Source: Marivita sp. GX14005 (lineage in GTDB: Bacteria; Pseudomonadota; Alphaproteobacteria; Rhodobacterales; Rhodobacteraceae). From it: 64,000 nucleotides of DNA. Shown one piece after another: positions 26,359 to 34,588 of this stretch. Numbering within the stretch: position 1 is the first letter of the stretch; every line of letters starts with the position of its first letter. The position numbers and the translations under genes were made by a program. The stretch covers positions 124,001 through 188,000 of the forward strand of contig NZ_JAMCCQ010000001.1 of assembly GCF_023370775.1 (NCBI RefSeq), in the 5' to 3' direction. The notes below the pieces were generated by a model. The model saw nothing but the letters and a program-made list of their open reading frames with translations, was not told the origin of the DNA and did not search any database.

Positions 26359-27069
26359 TTACCGCGCTTCGGCGAAATACGCCGCCAGAGCGGCAATCTC
26401 TTCGTCCGACAGGCGGCCGGCCATCATTTGCATCACCGGATGCGGTCGCAGCTTGCGTTTGTAGGCATGCATCGCGATCACGAAATCCTCGACCGGCCAG
26501 CGCGTGATCGACGGGATACCGGCATCCGATCCGTCCTGCTGGTGGCACGTGGTGCACTCGCTCGAAAGATAGGCGCCGTATTCCGCGTCGCCGACAAGCG
26601 CCAGAACCTCTGCCGAAAGATCGACCTCGCGTGCCCGCGCGGTCGGCGCGGCTTCGGGTATGTTCTGAGGATCGTCGGAATACCGGCGCAGATAGGCCAA
26701 AACATCGGATCGGTCCCGCGACGAGGCGATCCCGCGAAACGACATGCGCGTGCCGGTGACGAGCGCCTTGGGGTTCTCGAGATAGGCATCGAGATGCTCC
26801 AGATCCCAGATCAGCCCGTCCGCCGCCGCCCGCTCGAGCGCCTTGGAGTAGAAAAATCCGGTCACGGCCCCGGCTTTGCGGTCGAATATGCCGTTGAGAT
26901 GCGGGCCGATCCCGTTCTCGGCACCCGGCCCGACCTCATGGCATCCGCTGCACTGCTCGAAGAGGACCGCGCCGCGCCCCGCGTCGCCAATGGCGCGCGC
27001 CTCCTCTTCGGCCCCGGCCCCTGCCGGGGTCAGAGCAATAAGAAAAGCCGCAAGCGCGCGCGCTGTCAT
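26359..27069 (-). CDS. soxE: Diheme c-type cytochrome SoxE
   Basis: A periplasmic diheme cytochrome of 236 residues with a signal peptide ending near Ala20. Heme motifs are C40-S-G-C-H44 and C172-T-T-C-H176; Met109 in GTRMSF is a likely axial ligand of the first heme. It is the electron acceptor partner of SoxF. The first domain, residues 30-130, is a class I cytochrome of the c550 type and resembles the second domain of long SoxD proteins, a domain missing from this cluster's SoxD. It starts 41 bases after soxD. Confidence 0.88.
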   Translation of the reverse strand: MTARALAAFLIALTPAGAGAEEEARAIGDAGRGAVLFEQCSGCHEVGPGAENGIGPHLNGIFDRKAGAVTGFFYSKALERAAADGLIWDLEHLDAYLENPKALVTGTRMSFRGIASSRDRSDVLAYLRRYSDDPQNIPEAAPTARAREVDLSAEVLALVGDAEYGAYLSSECTTCHQQDGSDAGIPSITRWPVEDFVIAMHAYKRKLRPHPVMQMMAGRLSDEEIAALAAYFAEAR

Positions 27070-27110
27070 CGTGTCTCAACCATCGCCATTCATACTATAC
27101 CAAATACCGG

Positions 27111-27755
27111 TCAATTCGTATCCGCCTCGTCGGGCGTCACGTCGAGCACCGTGGCACGCATGGTGATCTCGACACTGTCCTTGCACGCGGTCATGCAGGG
27201 CTCGCGCCGCCATTGCGGATATTCCGCCTCGGCACGGTCATCGACGATGAACCCGTCAGCGTTCGGCATCTCCACTTCAAGGAAATTCTCGTTGCTCAGA
27301 ACGAAATCGTCGTCGACCAGGAAATTGGAGTAGAGGATATAGGCCACGATGGCGTAGACCTCATCCGGCTCCAGCGACTGGGCGTTGCCATAGGGCATGG
27401 AGCGATGGACGTAATCCCAGGCGGTTGAAAGATAGGGCCAATAGCTGCCGACCGTCTTGACCGGATCGGCATCCGCCAGCGTGCCCTCCCCGCCCGCCAG
27501 TTCCGGCCAGTTGCCGACGCCCTCGGCGAATTCGCCGTGACAGGCGGCGCAATTGTCGGAAAAGAGCCTCTCTCCATCAGCCACCGATCCAGAGCCGACA
27601 GGCAAACCGCTGCCATCGGGGCGCACATCCAGATCCCAGGCAGCGATCTCTTCGGGCAATGCCTCGCGGCCAAGGCCGAACGTGTCGCCCGCCATGGCCT
27701 GCGTTGCAGCAAGCGCGACAAACGCGACGGTGATTGCGCTAGGAAACTTCGACAT
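27111..27755 (-). CDS. soxD: Sulfur dehydrogenase cytochrome subunit SoxD, monoheme form
   Basis: The c-type cytochrome partner of SoxC, 214 residues with a signal peptide ending near residue 22. One heme motif is present, C69-A-A-C-H73, in the region FSDNCAACHGEFAEGVGNWP. Paracoccus SoxD is longer, about 380 residues, with a second heme domain after the CMTxCK region; here the protein ends shortly after CMTACKDSVEITMRA. No frameshift is visible beyond the stop. The start overlaps the end of soxC by 17 bases. Confidence 0.88.
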   Translation of the reverse strand: MSKFPSAITVAFVALAATQAMAGDTFGLGREALPEEIAAWDLDVRPDGSGLPVGSGSVADGERLFSDNCAACHGEFAEGVGNWPELAGGEGTLADADPVKTVGSYWPYLSTAWDYVHRSMPYGNAQSLEPDEVYAIVAYILYSNFLVDDDFVLSNENFLEVEMPNADGFIVDDRAEAEYPQWRREPCMTACKDSVEITMRATVLDVTPDEADTN

Positions 27756-29013
27756 TTTCCGCCTCCCCGTTCTGCATCACATGCCAGGTCTGGATACAGT
27801 TGTTGTGATAGATCGAGTTTTCGCCGCGCACTTCGCGCAATTCGTCCTTGGTCGGCTGGACATATCCGGTCTCGTCCATCGCCCGCGCCTGAAGCAGCAT
27901 CTCTTCGCCGTTCCATGTCGTGTCGAGATAGAAGCGCGTCAGCGCCATCTTCTCGCCCGGCTTGGCCAGCCGCGCGGTCTCCCATGTCTTGCCGCCGTCC
28001 TTCGACACATCCACCCGCGTGATCGCGCCGTGGCCGGACCAGGCCAAACCGGAGATGACCAGCGGCCCGTGGCCGTGTTTGATCGGGGATTGCGGGCTGG
28101 GCGATGTGATGACGGATTTGGCATCCATCACCCATGTCCATTTGCGGCTGGTGCCATCGGCCAGCGTGTCGGTGTATTTGCTGGTCTCCTCGCGGCTCTC
28201 GACGGGGCCGTCCATGACCTCGATCCGGCGGATCCATTTAACCCACATATTGCCTTCCCAGCCCGGCACGACGAGCCGCACCGGATACCCGTGCTCCTTG
28301 CGCAGCGCCTCGCCGTTTGCCTTGAACGCAACGAGCACATCGTCAAGCGCCTTTTCCATCGGGATCGAGCGCCCGTTCGAGGACGCATCGGCGCCTTCGA
28401 CAAAGACCCATTTGTCCGCCAGATCGCCGGCCGCATCGAGCCCCGCTTCTTCCAGCAGGGTGCGCAATGGCACGCCGGCATATTCCATGTTGTGGATCAT
28501 GCCGTGGGTGAACTGCGCCCCGTTCAGCTGCGCGCCGGCCCATTCCATGCCGGTATTGGCCGCGCATTCGCAGAAATAGACATGGTTCTCGCGCGGGAAG
28601 CGTTCCAGATCGTCATAGGTGAAGACCAGCGGAGTATCGACAAGCCCGTTGATCATCAGGCGGTAATCTTCCTTGCGCAGCTCGATCGCGCCGGAATGAT
28701 GCCGCTCGAAGGCGCAGCCCTGCGGCGTGATCGTCCCGTCGAGCGCATGGATGGGCGTGAAGTTGATCGATGAAATCGTATCGGCGGTCAGCCATTCGAC
28801 ATTGCGGCGGATCACGTCGCTCTCGTATTCGATGGGCATGCCATAGGGATGCGCATCGACGGAATCGCCGAAATAGATCGCCCAGTCCTGCGGTTCGGTG
28901 ATCAGCGGATCGGGTGATTGCGCCCGCGCCGCGGTGCCCGCGGTCAGGCCGGCCGCGGCGGCCGCCGAGCCGCGCAGGAACGCGCGGCGGGAGGGTTTGA
29001 AACTGTCAGACAT
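27739..29013 (-). CDS. soxC: Sulfur dehydrogenase molybdenum subunit SoxC
   Basis: The molybdopterin subunit of the SoxCD sulfane dehydrogenase, 424 residues. A Tat leader (PSRRAFLRGSAAAAAGLTAG) exports the folded enzyme. The Mo-cofactor domain carries FCECAANTGMEW and AQFTHGMIHN, followed by a dimerisation domain with SGLAWSGHGAI. SoxCD oxidises the outer sulfur of SoxY-bound persulfide, which allows thiosulfate to be taken fully to sulfate without sulfur globules. It sits between soxB and soxD as in Paracoccus. Confidence 0.95.
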   Translation of the reverse strand: MSDSFKPSRRAFLRGSAAAAAGLTAGTAARAQSPDPLITEPQDWAIYFGDSVDAHPYGMPIEYESDVIRRNVEWLTADTISSINFTPIHALDGTITPQGCAFERHHSGAIELRKEDYRLMINGLVDTPLVFTYDDLERFPRENHVYFCECAANTGMEWAGAQLNGAQFTHGMIHNMEYAGVPLRTLLEEAGLDAAGDLADKWVFVEGADASSNGRSIPMEKALDDVLVAFKANGEALRKEHGYPVRLVVPGWEGNMWVKWIRRIEVMDGPVESREETSKYTDTLADGTSRKWTWVMDAKSVITSPSPQSPIKHGHGPLVISGLAWSGHGAITRVDVSKDGGKTWETARLAKPGEKMALTRFYLDTTWNGEEMLLQARAMDETGYVQPTKDELREVRGENSIYHNNCIQTWHVMQNGEAENVEVS

Positions 29014-29032
29014 GTCTCACGCTCTGCTTGAG

Positions 29033-30730
29033 TTACGCGCCCACAACGGTGACGCTGTCATTGTCGGAAACGGTGACGGTGCCGAGCTTGGCGATATGCG
29101 CCTCGACCACGTCCCAGATTTTCGGCCCTTCGGTGCCTTCGTTGACGGAGGCCCAGCCCGCGATGACGTAATTCCGCCCCGGATCGATGGGCTCGCCCGT
29201 CTTGAGAAGGGTCATGTCGCTGATGCGCTCGCCCTGCGGCTTGCTGATGTCGATGCGGTAGCCCAGCCCCCCGGTGCGCACCATGTCGCCGCCCTGCTGG
29301 TAATAGGGATCGGGGTTGAAGATATTGTCGGCCACATCCTCCAGCACGATCTTGAGCATCTCGCCGCTCATCTCGCTCCGGTAGGCTTCGCCATAGGTCA
29401 TCGAGGTGACGTTCCAGATATCCTCGCGGGTGATATCCTGGCCCGGAATCAGGCTCGGCCCCCAGCGCACGCCCGGAGACAGCGCGATTTCGGCCTCGCG
29501 CTCGCTCAGCAGCGCGTCGCAGATCAGGTTGTCCCAGGAGCCATCGAAATTGCCGCGCCGGTAAAGCAGGCTGTCGGTCTGGCCGATCACCTCTTTCAGC
29601 TCGGCCTCATAGGGCGCGCGTTGCTCATCGATGAGCGCGGTCATCTCCGCATCGGGTTCGATCACGTCCGAGAAGATCGGGATCAGCTTGTGACGGAAGC
29701 CCATCATCCGCCCGTTCTGCACGTTCAGATCGACGCGGCTGACGAATTTCCCGTTGGACCCGGAAGCGACGATGATCGTATCGCCGACCAGCACCGGCTC
29801 GGGCAGCGCGTCATGCGTATGGCCCGACAGGATCACATCGATCCCCTTGACCACGCCGGCCATCTTCTTGTCGACGTCGAAGCCGTTATGGCTGAGGCAC
29901 ACGACAAGCTCCGCGCCTTGCGCGCGCACCTCGTCGACCATCGCCTGCATGTTCTCGTCGCGGATGCCGAAACTGTATTCGGGGAACATCCAGCCCGGAT
30001 TCGCGATCGGCATGTAGGGGAAGGCCTGCCCGATCACCGCGATCTTGACGCCGCCGCGTTCGAAGAACTTGTAGGGCGGGAAAAGCTCTGCCGGCTCGTC
30101 CCATTCGGCGTCGAAGATGTTCTGGCCCAATGCGGCAAAGCGCAGCCCCTTGACGATCTCGGCCACGCGGTCAGAGCCGAGCGTGAATTCCCAGTGGAAG
30201 GTCATCGCGTCCGGCTTCAACCCGTTCATCGCGTTGACCATGTCCTGCCCCTCGGTGTGATAGCAGGTGTAGGAGCCGTGCCATGTATCGCCCCCATCGA
30301 GCAAGAGCGCATCCGGCCGGTCCGCGCGGATTGCGTTCACCACCGTCGCCACGCGGTCGAGCCCGCCGACACGGCCATATTCCCGCGCCAGTGCCGAAAA
30401 ATCGCCGGAGCTCAGTGCGTAATGCGAGGGGCTGCCATCGTCGATGCCGTAAAGCCGGCGGAACTCGGCCCCGGTGACATGCGGCACAACGCCCTTGTTC
30501 GCGCCGACACCGATATTCATCGACGGCTCGCGGAAATAGATCGGCTTGAGCTGGGCGTGAATGTCGGTGACGTGGATGAGAGACACGTTCCCGAACGTGT
30601 CGAACTGCAACAGCTGTTCCTGCGTCAGCGCCTGCTGTGCCGCGAGCCGGGACCAGTTGCCGAAACCCGACGCCCCGACAAGCGCAGAGGCCGCCATCGA
30701 CACCTGAAGGAAATCGCGTCTTGAGATCAT
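29033..30730 (-). CDS. soxB: Thiosulfohydrolase SoxB
   Basis: A periplasmic dimanganese hydrolase of 565 residues that releases sulfate from SoxY-bound thiosulfonate. A Tat leader (ISRRDFLQVSMAASALVG) is present. Metal ligands are visible in VTDIHAQLKP, LLDGGDTWHGS, LSHNGFD and LSGHTHDALP, the order found in the 5'-nucleotidase superfamily. It is followed by soxC after 19 bases. A palindromic site and a hairpin in the gap to soxA suggest that soxB can start its own transcript. Confidence 0.96.
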   Translation of the reverse strand: MISRRDFLQVSMAASALVGASGFGNWSRLAAQQALTQEQLLQFDTFGNVSLIHVTDIHAQLKPIYFREPSMNIGVGANKGVVPHVTGAEFRRLYGIDDGSPSHYALSSGDFSALAREYGRVGGLDRVATVVNAIRADRPDALLLDGGDTWHGSYTCYHTEGQDMVNAMNGLKPDAMTFHWEFTLGSDRVAEIVKGLRFAALGQNIFDAEWDEPAELFPPYKFFERGGVKIAVIGQAFPYMPIANPGWMFPEYSFGIRDENMQAMVDEVRAQGAELVVCLSHNGFDVDKKMAGVVKGIDVILSGHTHDALPEPVLVGDTIIVASGSNGKFVSRVDLNVQNGRMMGFRHKLIPIFSDVIEPDAEMTALIDEQRAPYEAELKEVIGQTDSLLYRRGNFDGSWDNLICDALLSEREAEIALSPGVRWGPSLIPGQDITREDIWNVTSMTYGEAYRSEMSGEMLKIVLEDVADNIFNPDPYYQQGGDMVRTGGLGYRIDISKPQGERISDMTLLKTGEPIDPGRNYVIAGWASVNEGTEGPKIWDVVEAHIAKLGTVTVSDNDSVTVVGA

Positions 30731-30762
30731 TTGGTCATGCCTTCCTCAATTTCACCCCACAC

Positions 30763-30778
30763 ATTCGCATGTGTGAAT
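30763..30778. promoter_or_regulatory. Putative SoxR operator before soxB
   Basis: ATTCGCATGTGTGAAT differs from the site before soxX (33137-33152) at only three of 16 positions. An overlapping inverted repeat ACACAT-TCGC-ATGTGT lies at 30759-30774. It is 33 bases before the soxB start codon. SoxR sites are known for the soxS-soxV and soxW-soxX gaps of related bacteria; one before soxB is less expected. Confidence 0.55.
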
Positions 30779-30794
30779 AATATATCTGTGCAAA

Positions 30795-30820
30795 TCCCCG
30801 CACCGATTCCGGCACGGGGA
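30795..30820 (-). terminator. Hairpin after soxA
   Basis: TCCCCG pairs with CGGGGA around an inner CCG/CGG pair, six bases after the soxA stop codon on the minus strand. There is no T-run. It may end or stabilise the soxXYZA transcript before the soxB promoter region. Confidence 0.4.
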
Positions 30821-30825
30821 ATTGG

Positions 30826-31680
30826 CTAGTTGCGAACCGCCGGAGCTTCGACCGACAGGCCGTTGCCGCGCGAGGCGACATAAAGCTCGAGCGCCACGAA
30901 TTCCGGCGAACCGGGCGAGTAGGTCTCGGCCCGTGTGTCGCGGATGCAGCCCTTGAAGCGGTTATGCTGCTGGATCAGCTTGGCCTGCTTAAGCCGGTAG
31001 GTCGGAAACCCGTTGATTTGCCCTTGGCTCAGGTGATCGGCGCGAATGTAATTGCCGTAATTCTCTTCATGGCAACTCGCGCAAGACAGTTCGAGCTGGC
31101 CGAACCGGGTGTAGTAAATTTCCTTGCCCTTTTCCCATGTCTCTGCCGCCGGGCCGTCGATGGCGACATTGACGGGCATGCCGCGAGATTGCACCGAGAT
31201 TAGCGCCTCCATGGCGGTCATGTCGGTGCCGTCATATTTAAAGGGCTCCGCGCCCATGCGCTCCGTGCGACAATCGTTGATCTGCATGGCGAGCGTGCGC
31301 ACCTCGCCGGCCTCTTCGTTCCACTTCGGATAGACCGCGCGGACGCCTTCCATGGAGTCCGGCCCTTCATGGCAAGAGGCGCAGGATTTCTCCGCGCTGC
31401 CTTCGGCGGTGTTCCACATATCCACCGCCTGATCGACGAAGATCATGCCGGGATTGTCGAACGTATCGGCCTGCATCGCCTGCGTGTCATCCTCGCGGAA
31501 ATGCCAGCCCGACATGACCGTATCGATGCCGGTTTCCTCCATATGCGCCGGCGCGTCCGTCTTTGTGACCATTTCTTCGCCGTCGATGGCAAGCGTGTCA
31601 TCATCCGGGCCGCCCGCGAACGCCAACGGCGCCGCGACGGCGAGCGTGGCGCAGAGCGCCGTCATCGCCTTCAGTTTCAT
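30826..31680 (-). CDS. soxA: Diheme cytochrome SoxA
   Basis: The larger subunit of SoxAX, which forms the bond between thiosulfate and the SoxY cysteine in the periplasm. The protein has 284 residues with a signal peptide ending near residue 22. Two heme motifs, CASCHEGPD and CASCHEENY, make it a diheme SoxA. The active-site cysteine that carries the persulfide heme ligand is in RFKGCIRDTRAE. It follows soxZ after 83 bases that contain two hairpins. Confidence 0.95.
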   Translation of the reverse strand: MKLKAMTALCATLAVAAPLAFAGGPDDDTLAIDGEEMVTKTDAPAHMEETGIDTVMSGWHFREDDTQAMQADTFDNPGMIFVDQAVDMWNTAEGSAEKSCASCHEGPDSMEGVRAVYPKWNEEAGEVRTLAMQINDCRTERMGAEPFKYDGTDMTAMEALISVQSRGMPVNVAIDGPAAETWEKGKEIYYTRFGQLELSCASCHEENYGNYIRADHLSQGQINGFPTYRLKQAKLIQQHNRFKGCIRDTRAETYSPGSPEFVALELYVASRGNGLSVEAPAVRN

Positions 31681-31702
31681 TCCTGTCCTCCCCTTGGGCT
31701 AT

Positions 31703-31757
31703 CCCGCCATTCATGTGCGGCGGGTCTTGGCGGTCCTGCCCCGAATGATGGGGCAGG
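31703..31757. other. Intercistronic hairpins between soxZ and soxA
   Basis: CCCGCC/GGCGGG (31703-31708 with 31719-31724) and CCTGCCCC/GGGGCAGG (31735-31742 with 31750-31757) form two hairpins. The second lies seven bases after the soxZ stop codon on the minus strand. They could reduce read-through or protect the soxXYZ message, giving more carrier protein than enzyme. Confidence 0.5.
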
Positions 31758-31763
31758 ATAGGA

Positions 31764-32093
31764 TCAGCCGATGGCGATCGCCTTGGTTTCTTCGTAGACC
31801 GACCCGTCATCGTCGTACCAGGTGAACTTGTATTCACCGGCTTCGGGCACCTGGGCCTCGAACTCGAAATAGGGGTTGGTGGAAATCGCCGGTTCCATCT
31901 TCACATCGATGACGTTCTCGCCGTTGAAATCGCAGGTGAAGCGATTAATGATCGAGCGCGGGATGGTATTGCCGTCGCCATCCTTGCGCTGGCCGGATTC
32001 CATCGGGTGGCTGATGAGCGTCTTGATCGTGATCGCGTCGCCCGCCGAAGCGGATTTGGGAACCTTGACGCGGGGTTTTACTCCGGATGCCAT
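31764..32093 (-). CDS. soxZ: Sulfur carrier complex subunit SoxZ
   Basis: A small beta-sandwich protein of 109 residues that forms the SoxYZ heterodimer with SoxY. It lacks a signal peptide and is exported together with SoxY by the Tat route in known systems. Family markers are KTLISHPMESGQRKD and EFEAQVPEAGEYKFTWYDDDG. It follows soxY by 33 bases. Confidence 0.95.
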   Translation of the reverse strand: MASGVKPRVKVPKSASAGDAITIKTLISHPMESGQRKDGDGNTIPRSIINRFTCDFNGENVIDVKMEPAISTNPYFEFEAQVPEAGEYKFTWYDDDGSVYEETKAIAIG

Positions 32094-32126
32094 GTCTTGA
32101 TCTCTCCTGAATTGATGTGTCGGGCG

Positions 32127-32543
32127 TCAGCCGCCGCAGCCGCCGATGGTGACCTTCACGGTCTTGGCGCTGCGGGCGAAGCTGCCGTCTTCCAGCTTGG
32201 CGATGGCGATCACGTCCTGCGTTCCGGCCAGACGGATGCGCGTGCTCGCGGTTTGGGATGCAGCCAGCGGGCCGAAATTGAACGTCGCGACGGGCGGCGT
32301 CGGGTTGCCGGCGGCCAGCACCATGATGGCCGATGCGCCGGGAGCCGACACTTCGATCGGAACGGTGTTGCCGTTCTCCGCGATTTCGGGCGCGGTCAAT
32401 TCGACACCGCTGTCACCGATATCGGCTCCGCCGGTGAACTCGGCGATCAGATCATCGACCGCGGCATTCGCGCGCAGCGGCAGAACGAAGCTCAGCGCCG
32501 CTGCTCCGCCAATCGCCAAGGCTTCGCGTCTCGTGAAATCCAT
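32127..32543 (-). CDS. soxY: Sulfur carrier protein SoxY
   Basis: The covalent carrier of sulfur intermediates, 138 residues. A Tat leader (FTRREALAIGGAAALSFVLP) begins the protein. The C-terminal swinging arm ends in GGCGG, whose cysteine carries the substrate; this ending is diagnostic for SoxY. It lies between soxX and soxZ as in other alphaproteobacterial sox clusters. Confidence 0.97.
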   Translation of the reverse strand: MDFTRREALAIGGAAALSFVLPLRANAAVDDLIAEFTGGADIGDSGVELTAPEIAENGNTVPIEVSAPGASAIMVLAAGNPTPPVATFNFGPLAASQTASTRIRLAGTQDVIAIAKLEDGSFARSAKTVKVTIGGCGG

Positions 32544-32572
32544 CTTTCTCTCCTAACTCAATGTGGAACGGC

Positions 32573-33049
32573 TCAGCCGTCTTTCAGCGTCATGAGAAAC
32601 GCCACCACGTCTTCGATCTCCTGTGCCGACAGGATCGGCTCAAGCTCCCCCTGCGCGGCCTTTCCGGTATAGCCGTCGCCGGGACGGATGAAGCCGCTGG
32701 TCTTGTAGAACGCCGGCATCACCGTGCCCTCGAACGTCTTTTTCGCGTTGGCGACGATGCCGCGCAGCTCCGCTTCGGTCCGGTATTCGCCGATCCCATC
32801 CAGCGTCGGGCCAACCTCGCCATGGAACGGCGCGTCCTTGAGAGCCGTCACCTCGTGGCAAGCGATGCAATTGCCCTTGCCGCGATTGATCATGATTTCC
32901 CGGCCGCGATCCGCATCGCCAGGGGTGCCCGAAAGCGACGCCTCGATCTCACCATACTCGGTATAATCGACCTCTGCCGGCACGATCGGGTTCGCCAATG
33001 CGGCAGACGCGCAAAGCGCGATAGCCGCCGAAATTCCTGTTAGCTTCAT
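32573..33049 (-). CDS. soxX: Cytochrome c subunit SoxX
   Basis: The monoheme subunit of SoxAX, 158 residues. The signal peptide (MKLTGISAAIALCASAALA) and the heme motif CIACHEV are clear; the methionine in GTVMPAFY is a probable axial ligand. The ATG at 33049 follows GGGAGGAAGG and opens the signal peptide; the in-frame extension to 33142 would cross the operator region and is rejected. It is the first structural gene of the minus-strand sox run. Confidence 0.94.
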   Translation of the reverse strand: MKLTGISAAIALCASAALANPIVPAEVDYTEYGEIEASLSGTPGDADRGREIMINRGKGNCIACHEVTALKDAPFHGEVGPTLDGIGEYRTEAELRGIVANAKKTFEGTVMPAFYKTSGFIRPGDGYTGKAAQGELEPILSAQEIEDVVAFLMTLKDG

Positions 33050-33136
33050 CCTTCCTCCCTTGCCGCCCGTCTTAGGTGCGGGCGAAATGTGGCTTTGCAT
33101 ACCGTAGGCCACCGACAGCGATTCACGCAAGATCAA

Positions 33137-33152
33137 ATTCACATTCGTGAAT
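33137..33152. promoter_or_regulatory. Putative SoxR operator before soxX
   Basis: ATTCAC-ATTC-GTGAAT is a perfect inverted repeat with a four-base spacer, in the gap between soxW and soxX and 88 bases before the soxX start. Another ATTCAC lies at 33121-33126. The soxW-soxX gap is a known SoxR target in related bacteria. Confidence 0.65.
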
Positions 33153-33175
33153 AATTGAGTATGAATCTTTCGCCG

Positions 33176-33754
33176 TCAGTCGAAACTGCCATTGCTGCGC
33201 TCCTGGATGCGCCGCGCATGATAGCGCTGGAAATCCTCTCCATTATCAAGCAAATAGCGCTTTTCGTTGACCCAGGTGAACATATCGATGGTTGTGCCCT
33301 TCCCGAACGCGCCCGGCATGACCGCGACCGACGCCTCAAGCGCGGTCTGATCCTCGGGCACCTCCTCGGGCAGGAACACGATGCTGGGCGTGAACATCAC
33401 GCGCCACCGCTGCGCCATGTCCTTTTCGGGCAGCGCCTCGCCATCGAAATCCGTCACCTCGATATCGCCATGCAGGTTCAGCTGCACGACAAAGAAATTG
33501 TCGGCGATATAGTCGCTGATCGCGGGGTCCGAGAACACCTCCTCATGCATCTGCGTGCAGTAGATGCAGCCGCGCTGTTCGAAGAAGAGAACCAGCCGCT
33601 TTCCCTCGGCATTCGCCTCTTCGAGATCCTCGCGCAAATCCTTGAACGTGTCGCGCATCCAGGGCTGCTTGTGCAGCCCGTCGTCACCCATTTCCGCCGC
33701 ATGGGCCGGCAGGGCCATCATCAGCGCCAGCGCGCTCGCCATGAGATGTTTCAT
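33176..33754 (-). CDS. soxW: Periplasmic thioredoxin SoxW
   Basis: A thioredoxin-fold protein of 192 residues with a signal peptide ending near residue 19. The active site is C63-I-Y-C66 in EQRGCIYCTQMH, and the cis-proline loop is in VMFTPSIVF. In Paracoccus SoxW receives electrons from the membrane protein SoxV to keep Sox proteins reduced. It follows soxV after 24 bases. Confidence 0.93.
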   Translation of the reverse strand: MKHLMASALALMMALPAHAAEMGDDGLHKQPWMRDTFKDLREDLEEANAEGKRLVLFFEQRGCIYCTQMHEEVFSDPAISDYIADNFFVVQLNLHGDIEVTDFDGEALPEKDMAQRWRVMFTPSIVFLPEEVPEDQTALEASVAVMPGAFGKGTTIDMFTWVNEKRYLLDNGEDFQRYHARRIQERSNGSFD

Positions 33755-33778
33755 CCTTCCTCCTCCGTATTCAAAGCT

Positions 33779-34516
33779 TCATCCCAGCGACGACCACGCC
33801 GGGAACCAGCGCAGCATCGCGTTCGCAATCAGGTTGACGGTATCGGTCGCGATGAGCAGCGCGAAGACGATCAGCATACCGCCCATCACCCGTTCGGCAT
33901 AGCCCAGCAGCCCGCGATTGCGCGCCGTCCAGCGCAGGAACGGCCCGGAAAACAGCGCCGCGACGATGAAGGGCAATGTCATGCCGAGCCCGTAGACCAG
34001 CAGCAGCGCCCCGCCCTTGACGACATCGCCCATGCCCCCCGCGATCATCAGGATCGACGCCAGCGCCGGGCCGACGCAAGGGGTCCAGCCGAAACCGAAG
34101 GCGAGCCCCATGATATAGGCGCCGAGCCACGTTGTCGGTTCGGTCTTCGCCTCGACCTTGGCCTCGCGATAGAGGATCGGGATCCGCACGATACCAAGGA
34201 AATGAAGCCCGAACGCGGCCAGAACCACCGCCGCGACATATCGCAACGGCTCGCGGTAGTCCGCGAAAGCCTGCCCGACCGCCGTGGCCCCCATGCCAAG
34301 CAGAACGAAGATCGTCGTCACGCCCAGCGCGAAAAGACACGCCGAAAGGACAAGGTTCCACGCCACGCCCTGTGGCACCTCTTCCTCGCCGCGCAGCTCG
34401 TTCATCGAAATTCCGGCCATGTAGCACAGGTAAAACGGCACCATTGGCAGGATGCAGGGCGTGAAAAAGCTCAGAAGCCCCGCAAGAGCCGCACCTGCGA
34501 AGGAAATGTCGAACAT
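33779..34516 (-). CDS. soxV: Membrane thiol transporter SoxV (CcdA family)
   Basis: An inner-membrane protein of 245 residues with six or so hydrophobic segments, homologous to CcdA and the DsbD core. The paired cysteines lie in LSFFTPCILPMVPF near residue 21 and GWTPCVGPALAS near residue 151. It moves electrons from cytoplasmic thioredoxin to periplasmic SoxW. It is divergent from soxS, with a SoxR-type site in the 72-base gap. Confidence 0.94.
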   Translation of the reverse strand: MFDISFAGAALAGLLSFFTPCILPMVPFYLCYMAGISMNELRGEEEVPQGVAWNLVLSACLFALGVTTIFVLLGMGATAVGQAFADYREPLRYVAAVVLAAFGLHFLGIVRIPILYREAKVEAKTEPTTWLGAYIMGLAFGFGWTPCVGPALASILMIAGGMGDVVKGGALLLVYGLGMTLPFIVAALFSGPFLRWTARNRGLLGYAERVMGGMLIVFALLIATDTVNLIANAMLRWFPAWSSLG

Positions 34517-34530
34517 GGACCGAGATTCCT

Positions 34531-34552
34531 TGAATTATTCACATATTCAGAT
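34531..34552. promoter_or_regulatory. Putative SoxR operator between soxV and soxS
   Basis: TGAAT-N9-ATTCA (34531-34549) overlaps ATTCACAT, the same half-site seen before soxX. The second half is degenerate. It sits 15 bases before the soxV start and 36 before soxS, so one bound repressor could control both directions. Confidence 0.55.
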
Positions 34553-34588
34553 TAGGTGTTTTATGAAACAAAGGTCAATCGGTCGCAC

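Noticed and set aside
25360-27333. Long open frame of 657 codons on the plus strand
   Set aside because: It is antisense to soxF, soxE and the end of soxD, which have unmistakable heme and flavin motifs. The product has no recognisable domain.
28898-30724. Long open frame of 608 codons on the plus strand
   Set aside because: It mirrors soxB and the start of soxC. Composition and lack of motifs mark it as a shadow.
33155-34555. Open frame of 466 codons on the plus strand crossing soxW and soxV
   Set aside because: SoxW and SoxV on the minus strand carry their active-site cysteines; the opposite product is His/Arg-rich and featureless.
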